The translations under genes and the position numbers were made by a program. A stretch of 64,000 nt of DNA from an uncultured Bacteroidota bacterium (GTDB lineage: Bacteria > Bacteroidota > Bacteroidia > UKL13-3). The stretch spans positions 1 to 64,000 of the forward strand of contig CAISCU010000018.1 of assembly GCA_903883965.1 (NCBI GenBank). The letters are read 5' to 3'. This document shows positions 46,198 through 55,555 of this stretch, one piece after another. Positions within the stretch are counted from its first letter, which is position 1. Every line of letters begins with the position of its first letter. Below the pieces are notes generated by a model. That model searched no databases. It was given only the letters and a program-made list of their open reading frames with translations, and was not told where the DNA came from.

Positions 46198-47016
46198 CTA
46201 AAACTTGATAATATAGTTCAACGCCAAAAAGGGTTGCATTACATTGTGCGCATTTCCGCCACCGTTATTTTGAATTGAGATGCCAGTAGTTGCAGTAGCA
46301 GTAGGCCATCCATTGGTGTTTGCGCTGGCATCTCCCGGAGGAGCCTGACCTGCATTATTTGACATATTGCCATCGTCTCTTCCATTATACGTTCCGTGAC
46401 TATGACCTGGGTCTGTTACCCCATGTGAGTGTGAGGGCATTTCTGCAATGGATAAAGTATGGTTTTCTTCACCACCAGAACTGGCAATGGTTCTATTTGT
46501 TAAACCTGAACCTTGTCCAACACCAACGATGGTTCTGCCACGTAAATCAGGTAAATTAAATGTAGTTGATCCATTTCCAGTTCCATATAAGGTGCCAATG
46601 GCTGCAAATAAATTGGCATAAACAGTTCTACTAACAGCAGCACCATCGCACAACAAATAGCCCAAGGGAGCTGTATTACCAGCAAAAGTTTGTACAGAAC
46701 CAGAAGGTATGATGGTGCTAGCAGACATAGATACCCAGATTGTACCATCATAATAGTAATAACCCGGACTCACATTGTATGGGGATGAACCTGCTGTTGC
46801 AGTATTGTATACAATTAAACCAGTAGCAGGGCTGGTAATGGGGTTTCCAGAATTAGTGGCTGTTAATGCAACTCTTGGTGCTAAAAAGCCTTTATCGCTG
46901 GCGCTGATTTCAAGTTTGGCTGAGCTATTGGGTGTATTTGTACCAATACCAATTTGGGCATAGTTGAACTTTGCGATTAAAATACAAAACAAGAATAAAA
47001 TAAAAGGTAATTTCAT
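46198..47016 (-). CDS. Secreted protein with phage tail-collar-type domain
   Basis: A 272-aa protein with a signal peptide (about 1-20) followed by IGIGTNTPNSSAKLEISASD, a motif seen in tail-fibre-like surface proteins of Bacteroidota. Residues about 95-155 match the phage tail collar domain: GYLLCDGAAVSR, GTGNGSTTFNLPDLRGR and VGVGQGSG. A His-rich stretch SHSHGVTDPGHSHG follows, and the end MQPFLALNYIIKF is also collar-like. The signal peptide, and the absence of other phage genes, point to a cellular surface protein, not a prophage. It lies 11 bp after a related gene; the two share the N-terminal module. Confidence 0.8.
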   Translation of the reverse strand: MKLPFILFLFCILIAKFNYAQIGIGTNTPNSSAKLEISASDKGFLAPRVALTATNSGNPITSPATGLIVYNTATAGSSPYNVSPGYYYYDGTIWVSMSASTIIPSGSVQTFAGNTAPLGYLLCDGAAVSRTVYANLFAAIGTLYGTGNGSTTFNLPDLRGRTIVGVGQGSGLTNRTIASSGGEENHTLSIAEMPSHSHGVTDPGHSHGTYNGRDDGNMSNNAGQAPPGDASANTNGWPTATATTGISIQNNGGGNAHNVMQPFLALNYIIKF

Positions 47017-47027
47017 GGTTTTTGTGG

Positions 47028-47855
47028 TTATTTATATTCAGTAACTGTCATGGTACAGTAGTCATTTGTAAAAACTAAGCTGTTACTGCCAATTTGCACT
47101 GCATAAGTATGTGTGCCTGTTTCATTGGGAACTATTGCTACCAGTTCAGAAACATTGGTATGTACATATGTATTGTTGAAGAAAAATGGACTGTTATCTA
47201 TAATAATTCCGTCTCTGAGCAAACTAAATGTTACGTTACCAGGATTGCTAGCATAAGCAGTTAAATCGGCTCTAATTTTAACAGTACCTCCACTAGCAGT
47301 ATAATTTGCACTCCACTGAGCAACAGTTGCTGGTCCTGTATAAGCCCCAGCAGCAACAGAATTTAATAGAATTGTTTCATTGTAAAAAAAACTTGATGCC
47401 TGCCAATTGGCATTGCCATTTGCATCACTGGTTAAGATTTTATTGGCAGCTTGGTTTCCATCTGTGTATTTGAAACTGCCATTGACATCTAATTTGGCGG
47501 CAGGTGAAGTTGTTCCAATTCCAACATTCCCTGAGCTATAACTGATATTGTTATTGGTGTTATTCCATTGAGCTGAATCTAATTTGAACCATTTGTTGCC
47601 TGAATAGAGATACATGCCTGCTGTTTCATCTTCTTGGTAAACGATTAAACCATTTGCTGGAGAAGCAATGGCGTTTCTCTGTAATTGGGTCATTCTGGGA
47701 GGTAAGAATCCCTTGTTTGTAGAACTGATTTCAAGTTTTGAAGAGGCATGTGGTGCATTCGTTCCTACTCCAATTTGGGCCTTACATTCCATTAAAAGAG
47801 AAAGCACAATGGTGCAGCTACAAAAAAATAACAGTTGTCTCAAATTGAATTTCAT
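47028..47855 (-). CDS. Secreted tail-fibre-like protein of unknown function
   Basis: A 275-aa exported protein (signal peptide about 1-26, with Cys residues but no clear lipobox). The N-terminal module IGVGTNAPHASSKLEISS, NKGFLPPRM and ANGLIVYQ is paralogous to the one in the next gene. A second motif YSSGNVGIGTTSPAAKLDVNG is a common trimeric-fibre-like repeat. The C-terminal 120 residues are beta-rich (a C1q/jelly-roll-like fold is possible) and unrelated to the collar domain of the neighbour. Function unknown; adhesion is a guess. It is upstream of the collar gene with an 11-bp gap, so the pair is likely one operon. Confidence 0.75.
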   Translation of the reverse strand: MKFNLRQLLFFCSCTIVLSLLMECKAQIGVGTNAPHASSKLEISSTNKGFLPPRMTQLQRNAIASPANGLIVYQEDETAGMYLYSGNKWFKLDSAQWNNTNNNISYSSGNVGIGTTSPAAKLDVNGSFKYTDGNQAANKILTSDANGNANWQASSFFYNETILLNSVAAGAYTGPATVAQWSANYTASGGTVKIRADLTAYASNPGNVTFSLLRDGIIIDNSPFFFNNTYVHTNVSELVAIVPNETGTHTYAVQIGSNSLVFTNDYCTMTVTEYK

Positions 47856-48123
47856 GGTAAAATGCTTCCAATAGAATTGTGCCTAAATTCAAAATGATGT
47901 GTAATTATAAGGAAATCAGTTATAAATGATTTTATTTTTTGGAATTGGATTGGCATTGCAGTTTCAAAATGGGAATTCTGTGCAAAAAAGACAGTGTAAA
48001 AAATTCTATTTGATCAATTTATAAATCATTTAATGGCTCTGTTATAAAAGTATTTCACTAAAGATGAATTGAATAGAATTTTAGTGAGGAATCTCAATAA
48101 TTTCGAATTATTTTTACCCTTTC

Positions 48124-50049
48124 ATGATTGCACAAAGTAAAATAGAAGAAATTATTCAGGCAGCTCCAATTGAACAAGTAATTGGAGACATTGTTAGGCT
48201 CAAAAGAGCAGGAGCAAACATGCAAGGATTGTGCCCTTTTCATCAAGAAAAAACACCTTCTTTTTCTGTTTCAATTAGCAAAGGAATTTTTAAGTGTTTT
48301 GGCTGTGGCAAAGCTGGGAATGTAGTTAATTTCTTAATGGAATATGAGGGCTTGGGATACATAGAAGCTTTGAAACAATTGGCCGAACGGTTCAGTGTAG
48401 AATGGCCCCAATTTGAGCAAGTCAATCAAGAACAAGAGTCCCAACTCAAAAATGAAAAAGAGAGTCTTCAAATTTTAAACAATTGGGCGGGTACTTTTTT
48501 TGAAAAAAACATTTGGGAACTAGAAGAAGGTAAGCTCATTGGGCTCTCTTATTTTGAAGAAAGAGGATTTAGAGAAGACATTATCAAGAAATTTAAGTTG
48601 GGTTATGCCCCCGACCAATGGACTGCTTTTTATGACGAGGCATTGTCCAATCAATACAACGAACAAGTTTTAATCAGTTCGGGATTGGTTAAAAAATCAG
48701 ATCAAGGTAAAGTTTATGATGCATACAGAGGAAGAGTCATTTTCCCTATATTGGGTGCTACTGGAAAACTCATTGCCTTTGCGGGAAGACAACTTAAAAA
48801 AGATGAGAAGTCTCCCAAATATGTAAACTCCCCTGAAACGATTTTATACCACAAGAGCAATGAATTGTATGGTTTATTTTACGCCAAAAATGCAATTCGA
48901 AAGGACGACTTTGTATACCTGGTAGAAGGCTACACCGATGTCATTAGTTTGCACCAGTCTGGGGTAGAGAATGTAGTGGCCAGTTCAGGAACTTCCTTAA
49001 CAGAGCAGCAAATCAAACTCATCAAAAGACATACAGAAAATGTAGTGGTTTTATATGATGGGGATGCTGCTGGAATCAAAGCCAGCTTAAGGGGTATTGA
49101 TATGCTGTTGGAGCAAGGGTTAAATGTAAGGGTAGTGCTATTCCCTGATGGTGAAGACCCAGATTCTTATGCTCAAAAAATGGGTTCAGAAGCCTTCTCG
49201 GCTTATTTAAAAAATGAGGTAAAAGATTTTATTCTTTTTAAAATTCATTTGTTGCTCAAAGAAAGTGCTGGTGATCCATTGAAAAAAGCACAAGTAACCA
49301 AAGACATTGTCAATAGCATCAGTAAAATTCCTGATTCTATTAAAAGAATGGCATTTGTGAAAGAAGCAGCCTCATTGCTTCAAATGAATGAACAACTGCT
49401 GATTACTGAGCTCAATAAAACCAGAAAAGATTTTTTAACTTCCAAAGAAAAAGAATGGGTTAAAGAAGAACCATTGCCGGTTATTGTTGAACAAATCCAA
49501 GGTTTGGTTCAAGAAAAAGGCTCATTGGCTCAAGAACAACACCTCATAAAATTGTTGATTCAAAATGCCCATATTGAACTGGTAGATACCCAATCTTTTG
49601 TAAAGGTATTTTTTGATATGGTTGCCAATGCACAGATTGGATTTGAAAATGAAACCATGCTGTTGTTGGTTGAAGAAATTCACCAGTTTTATTTGTCAAA
49701 TACTCCTATAACAGTTGAATTGTTTACCATGCATGCAAACCCCATCATATCTGGTTTTGCCGCAAATGTGTTAACAGAAAGGTATCAAATCAGCAACGCC
49801 TGGGAAGACCGATTTGATATCATTCCGGATTCAGAAGACAAAGTGGTCAAAAGAGACATAGAGTCTGCATTGTTGTACTTGCAACTGCACAACAATAGAA
49901 AATTAATGACCGAAACGCTGGAGTCTATTAAAAAAGCAATTGAAATGAATAACGAAGAAGAAATCCGCTTGAATATGGAAATTTACCAAGCACTGAAACA
50001 GAGAGAGTCACAGCTGAGTTCAGACAAAGGTTTGGTGGTATTTGAATAA
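48124..50049 (+). CDS. dnaG: DNA primase
   Basis: A 641-aa primase that lays RNA primers for replication. The CHC2 zinc finger is complete at C37, H40, C58 and C61 (CPFHQEKTPSFSVS...KCFGCGKAGN). The catalytic TOPRIM core shows AFAGRQL, LVEGYTDVISLHQSG with the conserved Glu, and VLYDGDAAGIKAS with the Asp-x-Asp. The C-terminal helicase-interaction part is divergent, as usual. The stop codon overlaps the next start (TAATG at 50047-50051), so translation is probably coupled. Confidence 0.96.
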   Translation: MIAQSKIEEIIQAAPIEQVIGDIVRLKRAGANMQGLCPFHQEKTPSFSVSISKGIFKCFGCGKAGNVVNFLMEYEGLGYIEALKQLAERFSVEWPQFEQVNQEQESQLKNEKESLQILNNWAGTFFEKNIWELEEGKLIGLSYFEERGFREDIIKKFKLGYAPDQWTAFYDEALSNQYNEQVLISSGLVKKSDQGKVYDAYRGRVIFPILGATGKLIAFAGRQLKKDEKSPKYVNSPETILYHKSNELYGLFYAKNAIRKDDFVYLVEGYTDVISLHQSGVENVVASSGTSLTEQQIKLIKRHTENVVVLYDGDAAGIKASLRGIDMLLEQGLNVRVVLFPDGEDPDSYAQKMGSEAFSAYLKNEVKDFILFKIHLLLKESAGDPLKKAQVTKDIVNSISKIPDSIKRMAFVKEAASLLQMNEQLLITELNKTRKDFLTSKEKEWVKEEPLPVIVEQIQGLVQEKGSLAQEQHLIKLLIQNAHIELVDTQSFVKVFFDMVANAQIGFENETMLLLVEEIHQFYLSNTPITVELFTMHANPIISGFAANVLTERYQISNAWEDRFDIIPDSEDKVVKRDIESALLYLQLHNNRKLMTETLESIKKAIEMNNEEEIRLNMEIYQALKQRESQLSSDKGLVVFE

Positions 50050-51272
50050 TGTCAATTACTGAAATGCAAAAAGAAATAAAAATTGGGGTCATCAGAGAAG
50101 GCAAATTTCCATATGACAAAAGAACTCCATTAACGCCTCATCAATGCAAACAGGTTATGGCTTTTTATCCAAATGTAGAAGTCATTGTTCAGCCCTCGTT
50201 ACACAGGTGTTTTACAGACAAAGCGTATACTGATTTAGGAGTTCAAATTGCGGAAGACCTCAGTGATTGCTCTATTTTGTTGGGAGTAAAAGAAGTTCCT
50301 GTTTCAGAATTAATAGCTGAAAAAACCTATTTGTTTTTTTCGCATACCATCAAAAAACAAGCCTACAATAAAACATTACTCAGAACCATTTTAAATCAGA
50401 AAATTCAACTCATAGATTACGAAACCTTGGTTTGGGAGGCGGGTAACCGCATCATTGGTTTTGGTAGATTTGCAGGATTGGTGGGTACCCATTATGCCCT
50501 CATGATGTGGGGGTTAAAACACCATTTGTTTCAGTTAAAACCTGCTCATGCATGTGCTGACTTGAAAGCTGTTTTGGCACAATATGAGGCTGTTCAATTG
50601 CCGGCCGTTAAAATTGTTTTATGTGGCGATGGAAGGGTTGCTCACGGTGCTATCGATTTTTTGAGAGCGCTTGGCATCAAACAAGTGAGTGCTCAAGATT
50701 TTTTAAACAATACCTATTCAGTGCCTGTATTTGTTCAACTCAGGAGCGAAGATTACTATGCGCACAAGTTGGGCCGGTTCTGGGATAAATCAGATTTTTA
50801 CAAACATCCAGAAGATTATATCAGTACATTTAAACCATTTACCAATGTGGCTGATATCTTTATCAATGCCATTTTTTGGAAAGCACAGATCCCAGCATTT
50901 TATACATTAGAAGAAATCAAACAGCCTGATTTTAAAATTCGGGTCATTTCTGACATTACATGTGACATACCAGGTCCGCTGCCAACAACAATTAAAAGTA
51001 CCACTATAGAAAATCCTTATTTTGGTATACATCCCTTGTCAGCAAAAGAACAACCACCTTTTTTAAGCAATACAATTGATGTGCAAGCTGTATCAAATTT
51101 GCCATGTGAATTGCCTATAGATGCCTCTATAGAATTTGGTGAGCAACTCATCAGACATGTATTGCCAGAATTATTAGAAGCAGATCAGTCAGCCATCATT
51201 GAAAGGGCTTGCATTGCCAAAGACGGACAGCTTACAGCTCATTTTTCATACTTACAAGATTTTGTAGATTAA
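50049..51272 (+). CDS. Alanine dehydrogenase/saccharopine dehydrogenase-like NAD(P) oxidoreductase
   Basis: A 407-aa enzyme with the alanine dehydrogenase/PNT N-terminal domain (KIGVIREGKFPYDKRTPLTP, substrate-binding Arg and Lys). Further features are the family SHTIKKQAYN and GFGRFAGLVG segments, and a Rossmann part with VLCGDGRVAHGAID. The C-terminal DITCDIPGPLPTT segment is like that of the saccharopine dehydrogenase (lysine-forming) branch. The exact substrate is not determined; lysine or alanine metabolism are possibilities. It overlaps dnaG by one base and precedes the ABC transporter gene by 17 bp. Confidence 0.8.
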   Translation: MSITEMQKEIKIGVIREGKFPYDKRTPLTPHQCKQVMAFYPNVEVIVQPSLHRCFTDKAYTDLGVQIAEDLSDCSILLGVKEVPVSELIAEKTYLFFSHTIKKQAYNKTLLRTILNQKIQLIDYETLVWEAGNRIIGFGRFAGLVGTHYALMMWGLKHHLFQLKPAHACADLKAVLAQYEAVQLPAVKIVLCGDGRVAHGAIDFLRALGIKQVSAQDFLNNTYSVPVFVQLRSEDYYAHKLGRFWDKSDFYKHPEDYISTFKPFTNVADIFINAIFWKAQIPAFYTLEEIKQPDFKIRVISDITCDIPGPLPTTIKSTTIENPYFGIHPLSAKEQPPFLSNTIDVQAVSNLPCELPIDASIEFGEQLIRHVLPELLEADQSAIIERACIAKDGQLTAHFSYLQDFVD

Positions 51273-51289
51273 AGCATATCATATATAGC

Positions 51290-53173
51290 ATGGCCAAACG
51301 AAATTACAATAGCAACGGACAAGCAAAACCAGAACTAGAAAAAGTACCTTTAACAAAAGAAAGGTTCAAAGAAGCACTTGCACTGTTTAGTTATATCAGA
51401 CCCTATCGGTTCAAGTTTTTGATTAGCATGTTGTTCATTGGGTTGTCTGCAATGAGCACAATGGTTTTCCCATTTTTACTGGGTAAAATGATAGATGCTG
51501 CAGGAGCTGAAACAACTCAAATGAAACAGTCAATGTCTATGTCAGGCAGCTTTGTATCAGACAAACTCAATCAGTTTGAATGGAGCTTAAATACAATTAT
51601 TGTGTTGCTATTTGTGCAATTGAGTGTTCAAATGTTGTTTTCGTTTATGAGAATTTACCTTTTAACAGATGTAGGTGAACGCTCATTGGCAGCTATCAGA
51701 AAAGATTTGTATAAAAATCTGATTTCACAACCCATGCAGTTTTTTAGTGAGCACCGAGTAGGGGAGTTGAGTAGCAGATTGAGTGCCGACTTGTCTCAAA
51801 TTCAAGATGCCATTTCTTTTACATTGGCCGAATTTTTAAGAGGTATTTTTACCCTGGTAATAGGGTTAATCAGTATTTTTTGTATTTCCAACGAATTGGC
51901 ATTTGTAATGCTTTCTATAGTTCCTTTGGTTGCGGTTATAGCTGTTGTATTTGGAATGCGCATTAGAAAAATGTCTAGAAAAGCACAAGATCAACTGGCA
52001 GACAGTGGTACAATTGTTCAAGAAACATTGCAGGGTATTTCAGTAGTGAAGGCTTTTTCAGCAGAGTTGTATGAGCTAAATAGGTATAGTAAAAATATTA
52101 AATCGGTTGTAGACATTGCAATTAAAAATGGTCGTTACAGAGGTGCTTTTGTCAGTTTAATGATATTCTCTGTATTTGGTGCCATCGCTTTTGTCATGTG
52201 GTATGGGTCAACCATGATTCAAAGTGGTAAAATTACCGCTGGAGACCTTACTATGTTTGTGATTTTTTCTGCGTTTGTTGGAGGAACCTTTGCTGGTTTT
52301 GCAGATATGTTTTCTACCCTTCAAAAAACCATTGGCGCCACCCAAAGGGTAAGAGAATTACTCAAGAATACCCCAGAGAATTTGCAATTTGAAACTGCTG
52401 TTGCTGCCAATCATTACCAAGGAAGCATTCGTTTTGATCAGCTTTCATTTAGTTATCCATCTAGGCCAGAAGTTCAGGTGCTGAATGCATTTTCTTTGCA
52501 GGTTCAGTCAGGTACTCAAGTGGCCATTGTTGGTCCAAGTGGTGCCGGAAAAAGTACAATTGCAGCCATGTTACTCCGATTTTACGAACCCAATGCTGGA
52601 GCCATATACTTAGACAACAAATCAAGCCAAACCATTCCGTTGTCTGAGTGGAGAAGTCAAATGGCCTACGTGCCTCAAGATGTTATTTTGTTTGGAGGCA
52701 GTATTTTAGAAAACATTGCTTATGGCATAGAAAACATAGACGAAGCTGCTGTGATAGCTGCGGCCCAAAAAGCAAATGCCCATGATTTTATTTCAAAATT
52801 CCCAGAAGGTTACCAAACACTAGTAGGTGAGAGAGGCATCAAACTTTCTGGCGGTCAGAGACAAAGAGTTGCTATTGCCAGAGCCATTCTAAAAAATCCA
52901 CGAATTTTAATCTTAGATGAAGCAACCAGTTCGCTTGACAGCGAAAGCGAGCAATTGGTGCAAGAAGCATTAGATAACCTCATGCAGCACAGAACCTCAT
53001 TTGTCATTGCACACCGTTTGTCAACCATTAAAAAAGCCCAACAAATTGTGGTCATAGATAAGGGAACAGTTATAGAAACGGGTACCCACGAGCAACTCAT
53101 GAACAATGGAAACGGATTGTACAAAAGATTGGTAGAATTGCAGTTTGAAAATGTAAGTAAGTTTTCTAAATAA
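51290..53173 (+). CDS. ABC exporter, fused permease and ATPase
   Basis: A 627-aa inner-membrane half transporter starting at the ATG at 51290 (MAKRNYNSNG). The six-helix ABC membrane domain spans about 40-345. The ATPase domain has Walker A GPSGAGKST, Q-loop YVPQDV, signature LSGGQRQRVAIARA, Walker B ILILDEATSSLDSE and H-loop IAHRLST. It is closest to MsbA/TAP-type homodimeric exporters of lipids or peptides; the cargo is not known. It lies downstream of dnaG and the dehydrogenase gene. Confidence 0.93.
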   Translation: MAKRNYNSNGQAKPELEKVPLTKERFKEALALFSYIRPYRFKFLISMLFIGLSAMSTMVFPFLLGKMIDAAGAETTQMKQSMSMSGSFVSDKLNQFEWSLNTIIVLLFVQLSVQMLFSFMRIYLLTDVGERSLAAIRKDLYKNLISQPMQFFSEHRVGELSSRLSADLSQIQDAISFTLAEFLRGIFTLVIGLISIFCISNELAFVMLSIVPLVAVIAVVFGMRIRKMSRKAQDQLADSGTIVQETLQGISVVKAFSAELYELNRYSKNIKSVVDIAIKNGRYRGAFVSLMIFSVFGAIAFVMWYGSTMIQSGKITAGDLTMFVIFSAFVGGTFAGFADMFSTLQKTIGATQRVRELLKNTPENLQFETAVAANHYQGSIRFDQLSFSYPSRPEVQVLNAFSLQVQSGTQVAIVGPSGAGKSTIAAMLLRFYEPNAGAIYLDNKSSQTIPLSEWRSQMAYVPQDVILFGGSILENIAYGIENIDEAAVIAAAQKANAHDFISKFPEGYQTLVGERGIKLSGGQRQRVAIARAILKNPRILILDEATSSLDSESEQLVQEALDNLMQHRTSFVIAHRLSTIKKAQQIVVIDKGTVIETGTHEQLMNNGNGLYKRLVELQFENVSKFSK

Positions 53174-53266
53174 TTGGTTGTTAGTGTTTCAGTTGAAATA
53201 TTTTTTCAATCGGTATTTTCCGATAAATTTGTAAAAAGTCTTAAAAGGCTATAAATCATAAAACGC

Positions 53267-54562
53267 ATGTCTGAATTTCAATTGGTAATGCCTAAAATGG
53301 GCGAAAGTATTGCAGAAGCTACAATTATTCGTTGGACCAAAAATGAAGGTGATTCCATTGCATTGGATGAAACTGTTTTGGAAATTGCTACTGATAAAGT
53401 AGATTCTGAGGTACCTTCACCAAAGGCCGGAACATTGGTAAAAAGATTGTTCAATGAAGGAGATGTGGTTCCTGTAAATGCCCCAATTGCAATCATTCAA
53501 TTGGTAGGCACAGCAGCTGCACCAAAAGTATCAGCACCAGTTCCTCAAGTATTGGCTGCTCCTGTTAAAGAAATCATGAGTCAGGTGGAAGCAGCAAAAG
53601 CAGTGCTATCTAGCAATGCCGGTGCGAGGTTTTATTCTCCTTTGGTACTCAATATTGCAAAAGCCGAAAATATCAGCATGCAAGAACTTGAAACCATTCA
53701 AGGTTCTGGTAGTGAAGGTAGAGTTACCAAAAGAGACATCATGAGTTTCATTGAAAACAGGGCCAATCAAGTTGCACCAGCAGCAGTTTCAGCACCAGTT
53801 CAATCGGCCCCGGTTCCAGTATCAAAACCTGCACCATCTATTAGTCTCAATGGAGGCGATGAAATTATAGAAATGGACAGAATGCGTAAGCTTATTGCCG
53901 ATCATATGGTTATGAGTAAGCAAACAAGTCCACATGTTACATCATTTGTTGAAGCTGATGTAACCAATATGGTATTGTGGAGAGACAAAGCCAAAAAAGT
54001 ATACGAAAAGCGCGAAGCTGAAAAAATAACATTCACACCCATGTTCATTGAGTGTGTGGTTAAAGCCATCAAAGATTACCCAATGATCAATGTATCAGTG
54101 GATGGTCAAAATATCATCAAAAGAAAAGCCATCAATATAGGAATGGCTGCGGCATTGCCTTCTGGAAATTTAATTGTTCCTGTCATTAAAAATGCAGACA
54201 TGATGAATTTAGTAGGCTTAACCAAATCTGTGAATGATTTGGCAAACCGTGCCAGAGGAAACAAGTTGTCTCCAGACGAAATTAGCGGTGGTACATTTAC
54301 AGTTACCAATGTTGGTGGATTTGGAAATGTAATGGGAACGCCTATCATTAACCAGCCTCAGGTTGCTATTTTGGCAACAGGTTCAATCAAGAAAAAACCA
54401 GCGGTTTTAGAAACACCAATGGGCGATGTCATTGCCATTAGGCACATGATGTTCTTGTCTCTGAGTTACGATCACAGAGTGGTGGATGGTTCTTTGGGAG
54501 GCAGTTTCTTAAGAAGAATTGCAGATTACATGGAGGCATGGGAGCCTAACCGCGAAATCTAA
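53267..54562 (+). CDS. 2-oxo acid dehydrogenase E2 (dihydrolipoyl acyltransferase)
   Basis: A 431-aa core subunit of a 2-oxo acid dehydrogenase complex. The lipoyl domain (1-80) has EIATDKVDSEV with the lipoylated Lys. An Ala/Pro-rich linker follows. A peripheral subunit-binding domain (about 125-160) has YSPLVLNIAKAENI and GRVTKRDIM. After a second linker the catalytic acyltransferase domain ends with the active-site SYDHRVVDG. It could serve branched-chain, pyruvate or 2-oxoglutarate dehydrogenase; the sequence alone does not decide. sucA is 23 kb away. It is convergent with the prenyl synthase gene. Confidence 0.92.
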   Translation: MSEFQLVMPKMGESIAEATIIRWTKNEGDSIALDETVLEIATDKVDSEVPSPKAGTLVKRLFNEGDVVPVNAPIAIIQLVGTAAAPKVSAPVPQVLAAPVKEIMSQVEAAKAVLSSNAGARFYSPLVLNIAKAENISMQELETIQGSGSEGRVTKRDIMSFIENRANQVAPAAVSAPVQSAPVPVSKPAPSISLNGGDEIIEMDRMRKLIADHMVMSKQTSPHVTSFVEADVTNMVLWRDKAKKVYEKREAEKITFTPMFIECVVKAIKDYPMINVSVDGQNIIKRKAINIGMAAALPSGNLIVPVIKNADMMNLVGLTKSVNDLANRARGNKLSPDEISGGTFTVTNVGGFGNVMGTPIINQPQVAILATGSIKKKPAVLETPMGDVIAIRHMMFLSLSYDHRVVDGSLGGSFLRRIADYMEAWEPNREI

Positions 54563-54582
54563 TCAGCGAGTTCAATCGCTGA
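54563..54582. terminator. Short hairpin between convergent genes
   Basis: TCAGCGA (54563-54569) and TCGCTGA (54576-54582) form a 7-bp stem with a 6-base loop filling the 20-bp gap between the E2 stop and the prenyl synthase stop. It lacks T tracts, so it is at best a weak bidirectional terminator. Confidence 0.5.
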
Positions 54583-55551
54583 CTATGCAATCCTCTCCAT
54601 TAATCCCAATGCTGTTTCTCTAAGTACTTCAAGCATTTCAGGTTTTACAGTTAAACTATTTAGGTGCAGCATTGCTTTGTCTAAATACTGCTGTTTTTGA
54701 TGCTCAGCAAAGGCCTTTATTTGGTATTTTTTGTAGAGTTTTAATGTTTCCTGGATTTTAATCTCCATGTTCTGTTCTGAACTCAAAGTTTCAATTAAAG
54801 TGCGGTCATCTTTGTGTACAGACGATAGCAATTCTATATACAGCAATGTTTTTTTGTTGGCAGCAATGTCTCCACCTACTTGTTTGCCAGTATTGGAATC
54901 ATTGCCAAAACAGTCTAATAAATCGTCTTGAATCTGAAAGGCAATGCCAATATTTTTGCCAAATTCATACAAATGGTTGGCATCAGCAATACTGGCATCG
55001 GCTGCCAATGCGCCTATTTTCAAACTCGCACCAATTAATACTGCTGTTTTTAAAGTAATCATTTCAATGTAATCATCAAGGCAAACCTGAGCTTGAGTTT
55101 CAAAGTTCATATCAAGCTGTTGCCCTTCACAAACCTCTCTGGCTGTTGCCAAAAAAACAGTCAACATTTCATTGATCTGTTTAGATGGTGATTCCCTGAT
55201 AAAATCAACCGCCTTGATCATCATTAAATCACCCACCAATATGGCTACAGGCATATTCCATTTTTGATAAACAGTTACTTTTCCTCTTCTCAATGGGGCA
55301 TTGTCCATAATATCGTCATGCACCAAAGTGAAATTATGAAACACTTCAATTGCTAGGGCGGCAGGCAATGCATTTTCAGTTTTGCTATCAAAAAGTTCAT
55401 AACCCATTAAGCATAAAATTGGGCGCAGTCTTTTGCCGCCCAATTGCATCATGTATTCAATAGGCTCGTACAGTTCTTTCGGTTTTTCACCATATTTAGT
55501 TTGTGCTAAATGGTTTAAAAATAAACTCAAATGTTCTTGGTATGTTTTCAA
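54583..55551 (-). CDS. Polyprenyl diphosphate synthase (IspA/IspB-like)
   Basis: A 322-aa trans-prenyltransferase that extends allylic diphosphates with isopentenyl diphosphate. I place the start at the TTG at 55551 (MKTYQEHLSLF), 4 bp after the stop of the upstream hydrolase gene, because an in-frame ATG further upstream would overlap that gene by about 47 bp or more and add non-family residues. First Asp-rich motif LVHDDIMD at 77-83 with LRRGK after it, second motif FQIQDDLLDCFG, and GGKRLRP at 38-44. The product chain length (geranyl to octaprenyl) cannot be assigned. Confidence 0.88.
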   Translation of the reverse strand: MKTYQEHLSLFLNHLAQTKYGEKPKELYEPIEYMMQLGGKRLRPILCLMGYELFDSKTENALPAALAIEVFHNFTLVHDDIMDNAPLRRGKVTVYQKWNMPVAILVGDLMMIKAVDFIRESPSKQINEMLTVFLATAREVCEGQQLDMNFETQAQVCLDDYIEMITLKTAVLIGASLKIGALAADASIADANHLYEFGKNIGIAFQIQDDLLDCFGNDSNTGKQVGGDIAANKKTLLYIELLSSVHKDDRTLIETLSSEQNMEIKIQETLKLYKKYQIKAFAEHQKQQYLDKAMLHLNSLTVKPEMLEVLRETALGLMERIA

Positions 55552-55555
55552 AATT

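Noticed and set aside
46198-47855. Prophage remnant because of the tail-collar domain
   Set aside because: Both proteins have signal peptides, and no capsid, terminase or integrase gene is near.
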